A DNA stretch of 64,000 nt from Ornithodoros turicata (lineage: Eukaryota > Arthropoda > Arachnida > Ixodida > Argasidae), in contig NC_088202.1 in NCBI RefSeq assembly GCF_037126465.1, forward strand, positions 118,372,123 through 118,436,122, in the 5' to 3' direction. Under the pieces are notes generated by a model. That model saw only the letters and a program-made list of their open reading frames with translations. It had not been told where the DNA came from and made no database searches. Of this stretch, positions 1 to 10,803 are shown in pieces; the stretch's first letter is position 1, and each line of letters opens with the position of its first letter. Position numbers and translations under genes: made by a program.

Positions 1-639
1 GACAATCACATAAATGGCAGTTTGATATTGTTCTTCGGGAGGGGGGGATATTCTTTAACTAAAAATTTGTACTCATTCAGAATATATGTGATATGATAGT
101 AGAGATACTTTGATTGATCACCATACATATAGTGCGAGTTTTAGGTATTGACTATATGACATGTCGTCTGGCGAAATAATACTTGGCCTCAGGGGATAAA
201 TTTACCAATGACAAGAACTCGGTGGTGTGTTATGTCCGTATGTGCAGGCGGTGACTCAGGAAAAATAGCAAAGATACAGCGAAAAGGTGGATACCTAGGC
301 ATATAGTATGGTGCGAAAGGCATGTGTCCAGTCGTTCATCATCCGCGAGCCGTCCTCATTCTTCTCTTCATGGTATCGACGCCGACCTCAACCGCATGCA
401 CCGCTCCGCTTATGAGGGGGGAGGAGTGATGTGGGGGCCGGTGGACAACGACAACGGGCTGCCGTTAACGGGTGGTGTTCCTCTACAGATGCATCAGCAT
501 GAGAGTTTCTTTCTGCAGAATGAAATAACAATCCCTTACAACCACTCGGGCGTTTACAGACGTAAAATATCTTTTCCGAGGAGAAGCTTTCAAAAGCACC
601 TCACTGTTAGATGAACCCCAGAGGTAAATATTGCTTCCA
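1..639. other. no gene recognised
   Basis: No recognisable gene was seen here. A short plus-strand open frame (324-614, 96 codons) has no motif I recognise and no splice or poly(A) context that would make it convincing. Confidence 0.4.
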
Positions 640-702
640 CCGCCGTGTGTCGGTCCATTTCCAAATCACGTTAAAGAACCGAAAGAGCATAAATAAATAA
701 AT
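640..702 (+). repeat. SINE 3' fragment
   Basis: The piece contains 'cacgttaaagaacc' followed by a short (AAAT)n tail. The same core occurs near 60431 in the fuller SINE at 60211-60538. It is therefore read as a 5'-truncated copy of that tRNA-derived SINE type. The link rests on a short match. Confidence 0.4.
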
Positions 703-1325
703 AAATGGATGAATATGCTGACACACATTACGTGTATTATACCCCAAAATAGTTGTTAACAATGATACTGGTTCTCTCAGTGCCTCCGAACGTCAAATTA
801 CAGGAATTCGAAACGCATGCTTACGGCATGTTTATGTCTGTTCCCATCGTGCCACAGTAGGTCTCTTTCGCAGCTCGTTCTTTCGTAGCCTGTGCTTTCC
901 TACGTCAAAGTTAAGTTGGAACAGGGTGGCCTGTTGTGATATCAAGTTCCCATTTTCATAAAAGCCTCCATCGTCCTCTTCATTTCTGTTATGAGCCTCC
1001 CTGGCACAGCGTTATAGAACCGTTATAAAATCCATGTTTGATGTCAGCCAAACACTTGGTTCGCCAATAATCTGAGTGGTTTCGCGAAGTTTGAATGCTA
1101 ACTGGAAATGACGCGGTGTAGACATGCTCGCTGGGAAACAACGAAGTTTTTGTACTTTTTAAGTAACAATTTGTATGTTCGAATGGAATCAAAATAACAT
1201 TTTATCGACGTGTGTGGAAAACAGCGTTACATCTCGAATCTCATTATTCTCTGTCGTACATCATAGGCTTCGAGCTCACCTATAGACACTTACTCAAGAA
1301 ACGTCACCGTGACGTAATCATGACG
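703..1325. other. no gene recognised
   Basis: Intergenic or old repeat DNA. No frame shows a domain signature. Confidence 0.4.
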
Positions 1326-1649
1326 TTGGTAGACACAGAGAAACCGAAACAAACGTCGCGGAGAAGTCGCTGTTTCATTGAGCCCAGTTCCTTCACGCGA
1401 TTCATGAATCGCTTCTTTGTAATAGGTGCACACAAATGAGTTAACGTTTCTGTCCACTTTTATGTCTTCATGAGCATGCTCAGCCTTTCAGAGTCCACCA
1501 CGGCAGTAAAAGGCTCCCACCAATGTGAATGTCGTAATCCTGTGTGGAATGTCGTTTGTAATCTAGTAAAACTCAGTTCGTGATAGCCTTGTGGATTAGC
1601 ACGACATGTACATTGAGAGATACGCATATTCCTCGGGATCACAAACATG
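1326..1649. repeat. dispersed ~322 bp repeat, copy A
   Basis: Nearly identical (about 97% by eye) and in the same orientation as 5821-6143, about 4.5 kb away. The shared block runs from 'tagacacagagaaacc' to 'cacaaacatg'. It has no terminal inverted repeat, no poly(A) tail and no coding motif. It could be a short non-autonomous element or a segment copied from here into the SINE at 5791-6411. Copy B has a target-like duplication; none was found for this copy. Confidence 0.8.
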
Positions 1650-3356
1650 GAAGAGTCCGGTAGCTCTGTTTAGAAAAAAAGCGCCAAAGGCTACCAGTGG
1701 ACTGGAGCAGAGCAAGGTCATACAACTAATAAGATATACGAAATTACATCAAATTATTCAAGCATGAAATGCTATACTTTAAGGTGGCCTTCTTGTCACT
1801 TATTACTTTTTTCACTCTAGTAGTTCGAGTCTAACAAGTTGGCGGCGCTGTTGTAGCATGCATAGCATATATGTTGTATCTTTGTATTCTATGTTTGTAT
1901 TCGAGCACCGTTTTCATCTAACAGCACCATCTCCCACCCACCCACACCTTTAAAATTGAACTGAAGGTGCGATCGGTATAGTGGGTGCCTGAAGTACATG
2001 TAGCCGAAAGATTTCGTTTTAAAACAGTCGGGAATATTAGAAAATGAATGTAATCGAATTTTGCATCCGGCTGCGCGCTCCCGACTGAATGCAGGCAACA
2101 GTGTGCAGGCCGACGTCATTGGAGTCGGTTATGAAGGCAAGCTGTGCGTCACAAAATGCGGTCTTCCGACTCGCAATCTCCTGTCGCTCTTCGGACAGTC
2201 GCTAGAAATATCTGCATTCATGCTTTCGGTGGTATCGGATCGCAACCAGCATGGCGACGCCTCAGCTGAGCGAGTGGGAATCTTGTCGTCAATGGGCGGG
2301 TTAGGCAGGCTCCCGAGCGCCATATCCCAGGTTCTCAGGGGAACGTACCCTTGGTGTCTCCACTTAATGGTGTTTGTGAGCCTATCCGGAAGCCTAGCGC
2401 CAGAGCCGCTGAGCGCGCGCCACCTATCGAGATTTCTTCTGTCGTATGCTTTTAAGTAAACATAGCAGTAGCCCATAGCAGTCCTCTATAATATTATAAC
2501 TATTTACCGCCGACATCCGATGACTCCGGAAACACAAAGAGCATGGGCGGTTGCAACGTGTTGCAACAGTTGCGCCATTTCGAAAGGCAGTACACCGGAA
2601 CATTCGTCACGCTCCGGAACTGGCCCCGCTCTTCCCCAGCGTTCCCTGGCTCCCCAGCACCGAAGAAGGGGTGCGCAGGGTGCACCCTGGAACGTGCACC
2701 GGAAGTCAATTTGGAGGTGTTAAGTGATCCCCTGAAAGAGGGAATGTTCCCGGAGCACGAACCTAACGCACCCAGTGTCGAATACATCACCGGAAGGGGC
2801 GAAGCAGGGAAGGGCCGTTTCAACCGGAAGCTGGCTGTTGGTTTCGAATTCGATGTTTTTGACGTTTTATGGAAAACACGAACGAATTTTTGTGAAACTT
2901 TATGTTTTCTTCTTGGAAAGCATCTCCAGGTGGATATTACATTAACTTTAGAATTCTTCGCGGACACCGCCTTTAAAGGGAAGATACGTGCAACAAAATG
3001 CGCGTCACCGGACGCGTCGCAGCGCGAAACATCCTGGGGCGGATTCTTGCGAAAGAGGTCGTCGCAGCAGCTATCTACGAAACGCCGCAGCACGACACAG
3101 CTGCTTGGATAGATATATCCGCTCCCGTCGGCCGGTTGTCGTGCGGAAGTGGTGACGTCACGAATCAAGCAGTCAATGACGCTACGTCTCTGGTAGATGC
3201 GGTGCGTCCGAGAACAAGTCGTGGTCAGCCTGCGTTCAGAATACAACGAGTGGCTGATTTCGTTGTGTTGTTCATTGAAAGACAAATGAATAAGGAACAA
3301 ATTGCTGTCGTTTACTCTATTTTCTTCTGTGAGAAAATTTGGTTACGTTAAATAAA
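1650..3356. other. region rich in unassigned open frames on both strands
   Basis: Between about 1889 and 3351 several frames stay open on both strands. The longest are 2500-3300 minus (266 codons), 2543-3112 plus (189 codons) and 2061-2459 plus (132 codons). None shows a motif I recognise. The stretch is more GC-rich than its surroundings and ends at an AATAAA on the plus strand (about 3351). It could be an untranslated exon, an old transposon or chance. I do not call a gene. Confidence 0.3.
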
Positions 3357-3842
3357 GTGTAAGCGAATTTAGCTCTGACACGCTGTTCTAACAGCACGGT
3401 TGTCCAGAGTGAAATGTCGTGGGATGTTGTCGTCCACACGCTTTCGAGTGCAGCGCGCGACAAGTCGTGAAGCGAAACTATGCGAATTGTCGCATGACTT
3501 GTCGTGTATGTTGTCGTACACGTGTCTCGCCCTTTAATGTCTCAAGCTAACGGAAGATTGGAATATTTGAAATATTGATTGAAATAGCAATATGGCGGTG
3601 TCGAAAAAGCCAGACAGTGGCGGGATTTACGCACTTCTTGATTGTAGGGGGAATGTGTTTATTGAAAAGAAAAAAAAGCGGGGAAAGGTTAGTCAGGCAT
3701 AGGCCGACTTGCTATTCCTTCCTTCTTGATTGCCTATCAAGTGTGCTAACCAGTATCCTACATTGGCATTTTTGTCTTCAATACACGCACTCACTCTCTT
3801 TGCGTTCTTTCCTGCATGTTTTCGCATGCACACACATACACG
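3357..3842. other. no gene recognised
   Basis: No gene seen. The motif 'tgttgtcgt' recurs several times around 3425-3520, suggesting the end of an unidentified repeat. Confidence 0.3.
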
Positions 3843-4980
3843 TCCGCTCTGGGCCCAATATTTTTTATTCTTTATGTAAATGATTTTAGTGAGGCCATCC
3901 ACTCTAATAGTATCATGTACGCTGACGACACCGTGTTACTTTTTATTTGCCCTACAATTGGTGTCATTCATGATAAGATTGCTAGTCTAATTCCCCAGCT
4001 CTTGGAATGGCTTAAAGTGAATTCTCTGTCACTAAATCTTTTGAAACCAAAATATATGTTATTTAGGCCATATCGTAAGACTGTTTCATTAACCGATTTT
4101 AATATAGTTATTGCCGGAACAACAGTTGAATGTGTCGACACCATTAAATACGTTGGTGTAATTTTGGACTCCCACTTGCACTGGAAGCCACATATAGAAA
4201 ATGTATGCACTAAATTATCAAGAGCAAATGGAGCACTGTTCAGAGCACGTCGACTGTTCCCAACTGCTGTCCTGAAAAGTCTGTATTTTGTGCTCATCCA
4301 ATGTCATTTGCTGTACTGTGTAGAATCGTGGGGGCACACGTATCAATCTTATCTTAAACCGGTTGAGGTCTTGCAGAATAGAGCAGTTCGCATTATATCC
4401 AATACATATAACAGACAATCTTATTCATGCATATATAAGACGTTACACATTTTACCTTTCAATTTACTACGCTTTGAGCGAACTGTGTTAATGGTTAATT
4501 TTTGTATACTAAATGCGGGAATAATTGATGGTATCAAGTTAGTTTCAGTTACTCGCACAAGCCGCACTGTATTGGAACATCACTTTATTGTACAGTGTTT
4601 CTCAAACATATATGGTAAGCGCCTTCTCCAACACCAAGGGGTCATAAAGTGGAACTCCTTGCCCCTTGATGTCGTTGTAGCCAAACACTTCAAATTAGCC
4701 GTCCGGAGGTTTCTGTTCGAGTCTTGTGGAATATATCGTCATAGTGATGTCAGTAAGAAGGATTGATGATATATATTTATATTTTTGTTATTGTGTAATC
4801 TTAGCGCTTGTATAAATGTGTGTTTCCTCAGCCAATCTTTTTCTTAATGTAACTGCCGCGTTTGAATAACTGAACGTTGAAAACTATTATCGGATCGCAC
4901 TAGCTTGTAGCTATGATCCGACTGGTATATAGTGCCTGACCATGTATATTACGATGTTGTCAGTTCAATAAAAAAAAAAC
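3843..4980 (+). pseudogene. 5'-truncated CR1-like LINE, reverse transcriptase C-terminal half
   Basis: This is the 3' end of a non-LTR retrotransposon. The open frame (to 4766) enters at the RT block G-P-x-F-F-I-L-Y-V-N-D-F and includes the catalytic Y-A-D-D box (about 3918-3929). It continues through the thumb-like segment (K-Y-V-G-V-I-L-D) and the C-terminal region typical of CR1/Daphne-like LINEs (Q-N-R-A-V-R-I-I). Fingers, endonuclease and ORF1 are missing, as expected from 5' truncation during target-primed insertion. The ORF's first 10 or so codons look like flanking DNA. After the stop, a ~200 bp 3' UTR ends in AATAAA and an A-run at 4966-4979. No target-site duplication was found. It has no RNase H domain, unlike the LINE remnants near 28.7, 44.3 and 62 kb. 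Not a host gene. Confidence 0.85.
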
Positions 4981-5775
4981 ATCCAACACTGCACCAGTCA
5001 ATAGCGTCTGGTGAACACGATAGAAAGTACTGGTCCAGCATCAGAACAGTTTAATTCCATCAAGGCAACGCAAGCCACGTTAAACAAACACTTCGTTAAT
5101 CGCAGTTGCAGCCTGTCTACGAACTTCACTAATCTGCCGCTGCGTGTAATCACTCCTGTACCGTTCCTGGAGAGCTTATCCCCCAATGAAAGCGGAGCAC
5201 CGCGCGCGCTTTAGGCGCTGCCGGCATCAGACTGTGGCGTCGTCTCGACCGCCGTAGTGCCGTTGGCTAGGAGTTAACATGGCGAACTGTCTTGAACAAA
5301 TCAATGATAGAAGTCACGTTTTACGTGTTTCACACAGCATTCGACGTTCGTTTGTTTTCATTTACGCTGCTGTTTGTTCTTCTTTGAGGTGTATTCATTT
5401 TCATTCGTAAAAACAAAAAAAGAAAAAAGCGGTCCCGGTAGGGAACTACATCCTGAACATCTTCCGCTTTGTTCCCCATCACGTAGATCATCGCGTTACC
5501 TCGTTCCATCTTGTGACTTCCTACTCAGTCGACTGACAAGGCGATATCATTCAGAGCGTCGCTTCAACTTGCGCCAGTCTTTTGGGCCCGCAAAATTGAA
5601 TTGTTCGCGCGGATAGCACGGCATTAGATTTACAGACCTGTGGTACCGTTCAGCTGTAGTAAAGGCACAGCTTTCCCCTTTCTAAGAAAATGTGTGCTCA
5701 CATTCCAGTAGATCCTTCGCTTGAAGAACAGCTACCCGCTGTGACCATGCGATGATGTACCTAGACGGCGTTTCC
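4981..5775. other. no gene recognised
   Basis: No gene recognised. Short frames at 5011-5214 and 5374-5616 show no motif. Confidence 0.35.
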
Positions 5776-6426
5776 GTCAGGAATAACTTTTTTCGTGCTA
5801 GCGCCACGAAGCAACTGTGGTAGACACAGAGAAACCGAAACAAACGTCGCGGAGAAGTCGCTGTTTCATTGAGCCCAGTTCCTTCACGCGATTCATGAAT
5901 CGCTTCTTTGTAATAGGTGCACACAAATGAGTTAACGTTTCTGTCCACTTTTATGTCTTGATGAGCATGCTCCGCCTTTCAGATTCCACCACGGCAGTAA
6001 AAAGCTCCCACCAATGTGAATGTCGTAGTCCTGTGTGGAATGTCGTTTGTAATCTAGTATAACTCAGTTCGTGATAGCCTTGTGGAGAAGCACGACATGG
6101 ACATTGAGAGATACGCATATTCCTCGGGTTCACAAACATGAGAGTGGTTATGAGGGGAGGACAGATGCGTACAGGTCGAGAGAGGACAGCAGGAAGGAGT
6201 GTGTGTGTGTGTGGGGGGGGTTAGTATGTGTCCTGGGTCGACTTCAGGGGGAACGGTGCCGACATTCGTCTGGAAAGTCTCGGAAAACCCCAGGGAAACC
6301 TGAGACAGCACAGCCGGTGGTAGGGTTCGAATCCACCACCTCCCGGTCGTCAACACGACCTTGGCTACCATCAACGAGCGGGATGCCTTAACCCGCTCGG
6401 CCATGCTGCTGGTCAGGAATAACTTT
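5776..6426 (-). mobile_element. tRNA-Ser-like SINE with 15 bp target-site duplication
   Basis: Identical 15-mers GTCAGGAATAACTTT at 5776-5790 and 6412-6426 flank the element (5791-6411). Read on the minus strand it begins with a tRNA-like head. An A box (TGGCCGAGCGG) lies in 6390-6402 and a B box (GGATTCGAACCC) near 6325-6336. The long variable arm suggests a class II (Ser/Leu) tRNA. The body ends in an A-run, seen as T's at 5788-5793 on the plus strand. The SINE is interrupted by the 322 bp block at 5821-6143. It also holds a (GT)n and G-run near 6199-6219. Layout and tRNA head resemble the Ruka-type SINEs described from ticks, but family identity is inference. Confidence 0.85.
5821..6143. 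repeat. dispersed ~322 bp repeat, copy B, inserted in SINE
   Basis: Same block as 1326-1649. It splits the SINE after '...gcaactgtgg', and the SINE resumes at 'gtggttatgag'. GTGG(T) is therefore present on both sides (5817-5821 and 6144-6148), consistent with a 4-5 bp target duplication. Uninterrupted SINE copies at 22.4 and 23.6 kb confirm that the block is extra sequence. Confidence 0.8.
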
Positions 6427-7953
6427 ATTTTCTCTGATACATAATGAGCTCCGAGCTCCCCTATTTGAGACCTGTCTTCCTCTAACAGCACAGTATACTC
6501 ACTGGAAATGCATTGTCCGAGTTCTCCAAGACTGTCAATAATGTCAGACAATGTTTACTGTCTTCAGCGCATGCCGTGTTTTTCAAATGTAAAGTCCAAA
6601 CATATAGCCAGCACAAAGCTACCACGCTCTAAACTAACTTAAAGTAACTTATCGTGTCTACAGGATGATGAAACGAAGTTCCTTTCACCTTGCTTATGCA
6701 CTACAAGTTACATGTTCCCGTCCTTTGTCGAGGATTCCTTCTTGGCTCAGTCATCACCCAGCTCTGAATGCGTCACGGCTGAAAGAGTTATACGAGTAAC
6801 ATTTCAAAACCGCCCTATGGTCTATAACGGTTTCCCGGAATTCATGTAATACGTTTCTGCAAGGTGTTTTCGTGATGCGCCACATAGTGCAAGTAAATAA
6901 GCACCTGTTTTCATAGCCGAGTAAAGAGAAGTCTGTGAGCAACGCGTTCTTCAAACACATCTTCGCCTTTACCTTTATGTATAGAGCAAGGTGACGGCCA
7001 TCCATTCACCGTGTGGTCATGGTACCACAAACATTGCTTTCTAAAGAATGTAAAGACAAAATAAAAAAAAAGCGTGTTGGTGAAAAGTAAGCATACTGAA
7101 CGAACGCCGAGGCGCACACGGACAAGCGTTCAGCTGCAACAGACGTTTAATGGCAACCAAAGAGGCTAGACGCTAAACACCCAACACTCCAGACAGGAGC
7201 GCGACCTCAAACGGAGAAAGGCTTAGAGACCTAACGCTGATATTGAATGTCGCTCTCTCTCACTTCGTGACATTCCTGCCGAGACGGGCGCGGTAGCGAC
7301 GGGTGCGATTTCGGAAGTTTGGGTGAGGGGAAACAACAGGGACAGCCGATTCTCCTTTCTCAACTCGCCGCAGCTCGCAGAGGAGCTTAATTGTGTAGAT
7401 TAGTCGTAGCTTAATTGAAGCGTAATTGTCTCTTCTCAAAGTTCGCAGCGTGCAGCGACACTGCTACAAAATTTAGCGCATCACTTGTCCGTCGCTAGTA
7501 CCTCGTATCTATGCCGGTTTACGCAATCTACGCTGGTAGCTGAATTGTTTATCTCAGTTGTGGGGACGTCTCACCACAGACCGGTCGGCTCCGGTCACTT
7601 GATCAACATGACCTGCGGTCCATGTCGTCACTTCCACTACACTTTCCTGATTCCGAAACAAACGGCGGTGCTCCCTGCTTAGTTTTCCGTCCTCCTTGGT
7701 TTCGTTGAAGACAGGTGAGCAATTGGTGCAAGATAGACTTGCCTTCTTCCATCGGGGAGAGGAATCTTCAGACTTCAGTTTGCTGCGGTGCTGTAGCAGC
7801 CCCTCGTGCAAACATTAGCCTGTCTGGCCAATGTACTATCGCCCGCACGAGAGCGGGATGGAATTTATGACACATCGGTCACATTGGACAAAGGGCTGCA
7901 TGTGGTTGGTTGTGCAGGACAGAGTCAACTTCCTGGGTTCTTTCCGCGGGACT
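6427..7953. other. no gene recognised
   Basis: No coding gene recognised. Around 7098-7271 a TG...CA-bounded stretch (minus strand beginning TGTCACGAAG) looks LTR-like but has no partner. Confidence 0.3.
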
Positions 7954-8902
7954 TCATCTGAGAGACTCCGATTTGTGAGAAGCCGTTGATACTGTGTGCC
8001 TTGCACATCGCAGGGTGCCGCTCTTGAGGGGGTCGCACGGTTCTATCTGACCGAAAGGAGCGAACGGCACACGGAGTTCCGGATCGCTGACCTCGACGGG
8101 AATAGTGTCGTACTTGTCGGTGATCATGCTAGGCGGGATTGTAGGGACGAGCAAGTCCTTCACCCGTTGACAAGGCAGGAGGAATATATGGGGTCTCCAC
8201 GGGCTTGGGATCGGGTCCCGCTCGTGGTTCGTGTTCAGTAGCGAAAACTCTTGGCATGTATCGTTCTTGCTGACAGTTGGAGCAGCCCTCTGGAGTGTCT
8301 GAATCTTCTCTGGTATTCCCTCCAGAATCTCTTGCGTTAGGCCTTCTTCCTTCCTCAGAATCCGCATAAGAGCAATCACGACTGTCTTCGAGCGTTCCAC
8401 CAGGTGCTGGCACGTGGAGCCTCGTGAAGCTTCGAATTGCGTGCAGCTGGCCGGACCCAGTGGGCTCACAGGAGGCTACGAAAGAGATGGTAGATGCTGG
8501 TGGGTTGTGCGCAAGGAGGAAGCGAGCTTTAAAGACAGCAAGGATGATGTCGTCTTGGTATCGAAAGCCCGCGATAAACTCGTCTTCCAAGGCCTCGTCG
8601 TCGATGTCATTTTGGATGACGTTGTCGAACCACTTCAGCTGCAGAGACTTTAGTTCAAGAAGGGCGATGGTATATTTAATCTCGCGGACTGCAGAATCGC
8701 CGGCAGGTAGAAGGATGCCCAACTTGGCGATTAGCCGGGTGAATGCATCGCGCACAATTCCACAGCACTTCTCTGGTCGATCCATGTAGGATCGAAGGCG
8801 AAAGGCAGGCAGACGTTTGAAGGCGTGTCGGTTGTTCCTCCGAAAATGACGAAAGGGGTGGGGAGGTTCCCGGGTAACAAGAGGGGAAACGTTCCCGGAC
8901 AA
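7954..8902 (-). pseudogene. BEL/Pao-type Gag relic
   Basis: Minus-strand Gag remnant directly downstream of a primer-binding site. The N-terminal ~150 residues of the frame starting at 8902 contain the helical pattern usual at the start of BEL/Pao Gag (a block near A-F-T-R-L-I, then L-L-E-L-K, then a D-D-E-A-L-E-D-E-F segment ending in K-A-R-F-L-L). That frame stays open to 8129. A second frame (8469-7954) overlaps it and has no match I recognise. The Gag core, protease, RT and integrase are absent, so the element was cut off after about 1 kb. No zinc knuckle was seen. Assignment rests on the primer-binding site plus the helical N-terminus; moderate confidence. Confidence 0.55.
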
Positions 8903-8918
8903 CGAGAGGGGAACCTAG

Positions 8919-8936
8919 TCCCGGGTTTCGGCACCA
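8919..8936 (-). other. retrotransposon primer-binding site
   Basis: The plus strand reads TCCCGGGTTTCGGCACCA, exactly the form of a tRNA T-arm/acceptor 3' end including CCA. On the minus strand it is therefore an 18-nt primer-binding site. It lies 3 nt from the end of the candidate LTR at 8940, as in BEL/Pao elements. Confidence 0.75.
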
Positions 8937-8939
8937 AAA

Positions 8940-9203
8940 TGTTACGGAAAGGGAAGACACAACCGGACTCGATGACGCTCAAAGTTTTACTGACCACAAC
9001 AAACAAAACAGAATAACAGGGAGCACTAACGGCGCGCACTATATGCCTTTTCATCGCCTTTCCTGAACAGCAGTACAAGCGCATGTCATGCTGAATTGGG
9101 AATCAGAGAAGCTCAAGTTCGACATATGACACCTCACCGGATACGGTACGTTGCGGTAGCTGCACGGATTGAATCATAAATCATGAGGCAAGTGTTAATT
9201 ACA
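8940..9203 (-). repeat. candidate 5' LTR of the BEL/Pao relic
   Basis: On the minus strand this 264 bp block starts TGTAATTAACA, ends CCGTAACA and abuts the primer-binding site. The inner end is well supported. The outer end was chosen from the TG...CA rule only, because no second LTR copy is present in the window. Confidence 0.5.
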
Positions 9204-9526
9204 GAGTTTTTTTTTGTATTTTCGGATAGTGTAAGGAAAAATATTGACATAATAGTAGTAGTAGTAATAGTAGTGTATAAGCTGGATAGGGTGCTGGAGT
9301 ATATATAAAGGCCATATATAATAGGGCGCTGTAGTGGGATAGGGTGCTGGAGTATATGAATGCCATTTCATGAAAATAATTGATATTGTGCTGCATGGCC
9401 AAGTGACGCCTTTGCGCATTGTGGGTGGTCCCAGAGTTAACGTCATTTTGTTGGCATGCCGGGACGAAAGGTAGTGTCGGTTTCGCGGATTAGTGACGTC
9501 AGCGCTCTGTCGTCTGCTATCCCCGG
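9204..9526. repeat. TAG microsatellite and short direct repeat
   Basis: A (TAG)n-like run lies at about 9252-9275. A 21 bp block 'ggatagggtgctggagtatat' occurs at 9284-9304 and 9336-9356. No gene. Confidence 0.6.
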
Positions 9527-10466
9527 GTGAAACTGCTGATGTCAGTCGTAGTACCACGTGTATGCGGCAGGTGTTATTCTCCCTTTGAGGACGCAAAGGG
9601 ACGCCTTGAAATTGGTGGAGGCTGTGCTTTTCAGTACACAAATAGCGCTACAAAAGGTCATCGCATGTTTCGCGTTTCCTGGAACGCAGAAATGACAGAA
9701 GCAATGGGCGGCTGCAATCAACAGACTGGGCAAACACGGCAAGATTTGGATGCCATCGCTCAACAGCCGGCTCTGTAGCGAGCACTTCATCAGCGGTAAT
9801 GGGCATGTTTCAAGGGGTACCTTTGCATGGGGGCATTGTGGGCAACATATGTTGCATATGTGGCACGACTTACACGTTAGGGGCTACGCACCGAGCATTT
9901 TTCGCCACAGTCAGAAGCTGAGAGAGAAATGCGACAAGGCGATTGAGAAGTAAGTTCGTCTTGTAGCCGTATGCTAGATCCTATCTTACTGGTATGAATA
10001 TGACAGCCACAAGCGCCGATGCCGCGTTGCCGAAAAACGTACCAACGCTACGGCGACCACCCCTAAGCCAACTGCTTTGGAGCAGCGAGTTCTCGCAGAG
10101 GATGCAACAGAAGTGGACATGTATGTTGGTTAGTTTCCTTCTTTCTCCGGTAACTGGTGAAGTACTTTCACTGCGTGGTATAGTGTGCGCTACTCCAACA
10201 CGTATCATCGCACTTCTGACACACTACAGATACACCACTACTGCCAGATCCGACGAACAACCCATGTTGTAGACGCAAAAGTGCAAACTGATCCATGTGG
10301 AACGCTACCCGCCTCCTGCAACATTCTGCACAAGAATGTCGACACAGTTACACGAAGGGTTGAAGAATTTGCCATCACCAACAAGAAACTTTCAGAACAG
10401 CTCGCATCACAAAACAATGTCCACTTGATGCCAGAGAAGCAGCTGACATTTTATACTGGACTGTGA
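9527..10466 (+). pseudogene. THAP-domain transposase N-terminal part (ISL2EU-type), decayed
   Basis: The THAP zinc-finger pattern is visible across two frames: R-M-F-R-V-x-W near 9663, a W-M-P-equivalent near 9745, L-C-S-E-H-F near 9774, and Y-A-P-S-I-F near 9884. A basic linker follows near 9997. A coiled-coil-like piece then ends in L-T-F-Y-T-G-L at 10448-10463, the motif that opens the HTH_Tnp_4/DDE_Tnp_4 region in this transposase type. Sequence identity stops right after F-Y-T-G-L and the catalytic DDE domain is missing. At least two frameshifts separate the pieces. A minus-strand YqaJ-like relic at 15062-15990 fits the known convergent layout of ISL2EU elements, with the Gypsy element in between. 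Transposase family by inference from motifs. Confidence 0.65.
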
Positions 10467-10644
10467 CTCCACTGCGCGGGGTCACACTCCGCGTAGCGTA
10501 AGGCAAGGTCCATGAATGGACCTGTCCGCTCCCGCCAACTTCCGGCCGCCGCTAGGGTGGCGCGGCGCGGAGAAAAACGCCGCTCGCGTGTTCCGTGGAC
10601 TTTTGGCGGAAGCTGTACAGATGGTATTTACAATATCAGTGTGG
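10467..10644. other. GC-rich segment between transposase relic and LTR
   Basis: No coding signal. It contains a GC-rich block (about 10540-10600). It could be internal ISL2EU sequence or the outer part of a longer LTR. Confidence 0.3.
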
Positions 10645-10788
10645 TGTCAGGACCACTAAGAAGAGACGACTGAGTCCGAAGAAGGTCGGGATGAGAATGA
10701 ATGTTTAATTCCCGCGCTCTCGCGGTTGTCGAGCGGACGATACCGATGAGACTGCGGAGGATGAAGAAGATGAAGACGGTGCGCTACA
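10645..10788 (-). repeat. candidate 3' LTR of Gypsy element
   Basis: On the minus strand it starts TGTAGCGCACC directly after the polypurine tract, and a TGACA end occurs at 10645. It contains AATTAAA (about 10707-10713). The 5' edge is fixed by the polypurine tract. The 3' edge is a guess and might extend to about 10467. Confidence 0.5.
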
Positions 10789-10802
10789 GGTGTCCCCCCG
10801 CC
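10789..10802 (-). other. polypurine tract
   Basis: On the minus strand GGCGGGGGGACACC lies between the integrase stop and the LTR start. This is the expected priming site for plus-strand synthesis. Confidence 0.65.
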
Positions 10803-10803
10803 G

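Noticed and set aside
2500..3300. 266-codon minus-strand ORF
   Set aside because: No motif; overlaps an equally open plus-strand frame; composition typical of chance frames in GC-rich DNA.
7098..7271. LTR-like block (minus strand TGTCACGAAG...)
   Set aside because: Has TG...CA ends, but no second copy, no target duplication and no adjoining primer-binding site or polypurine tract that convinces.
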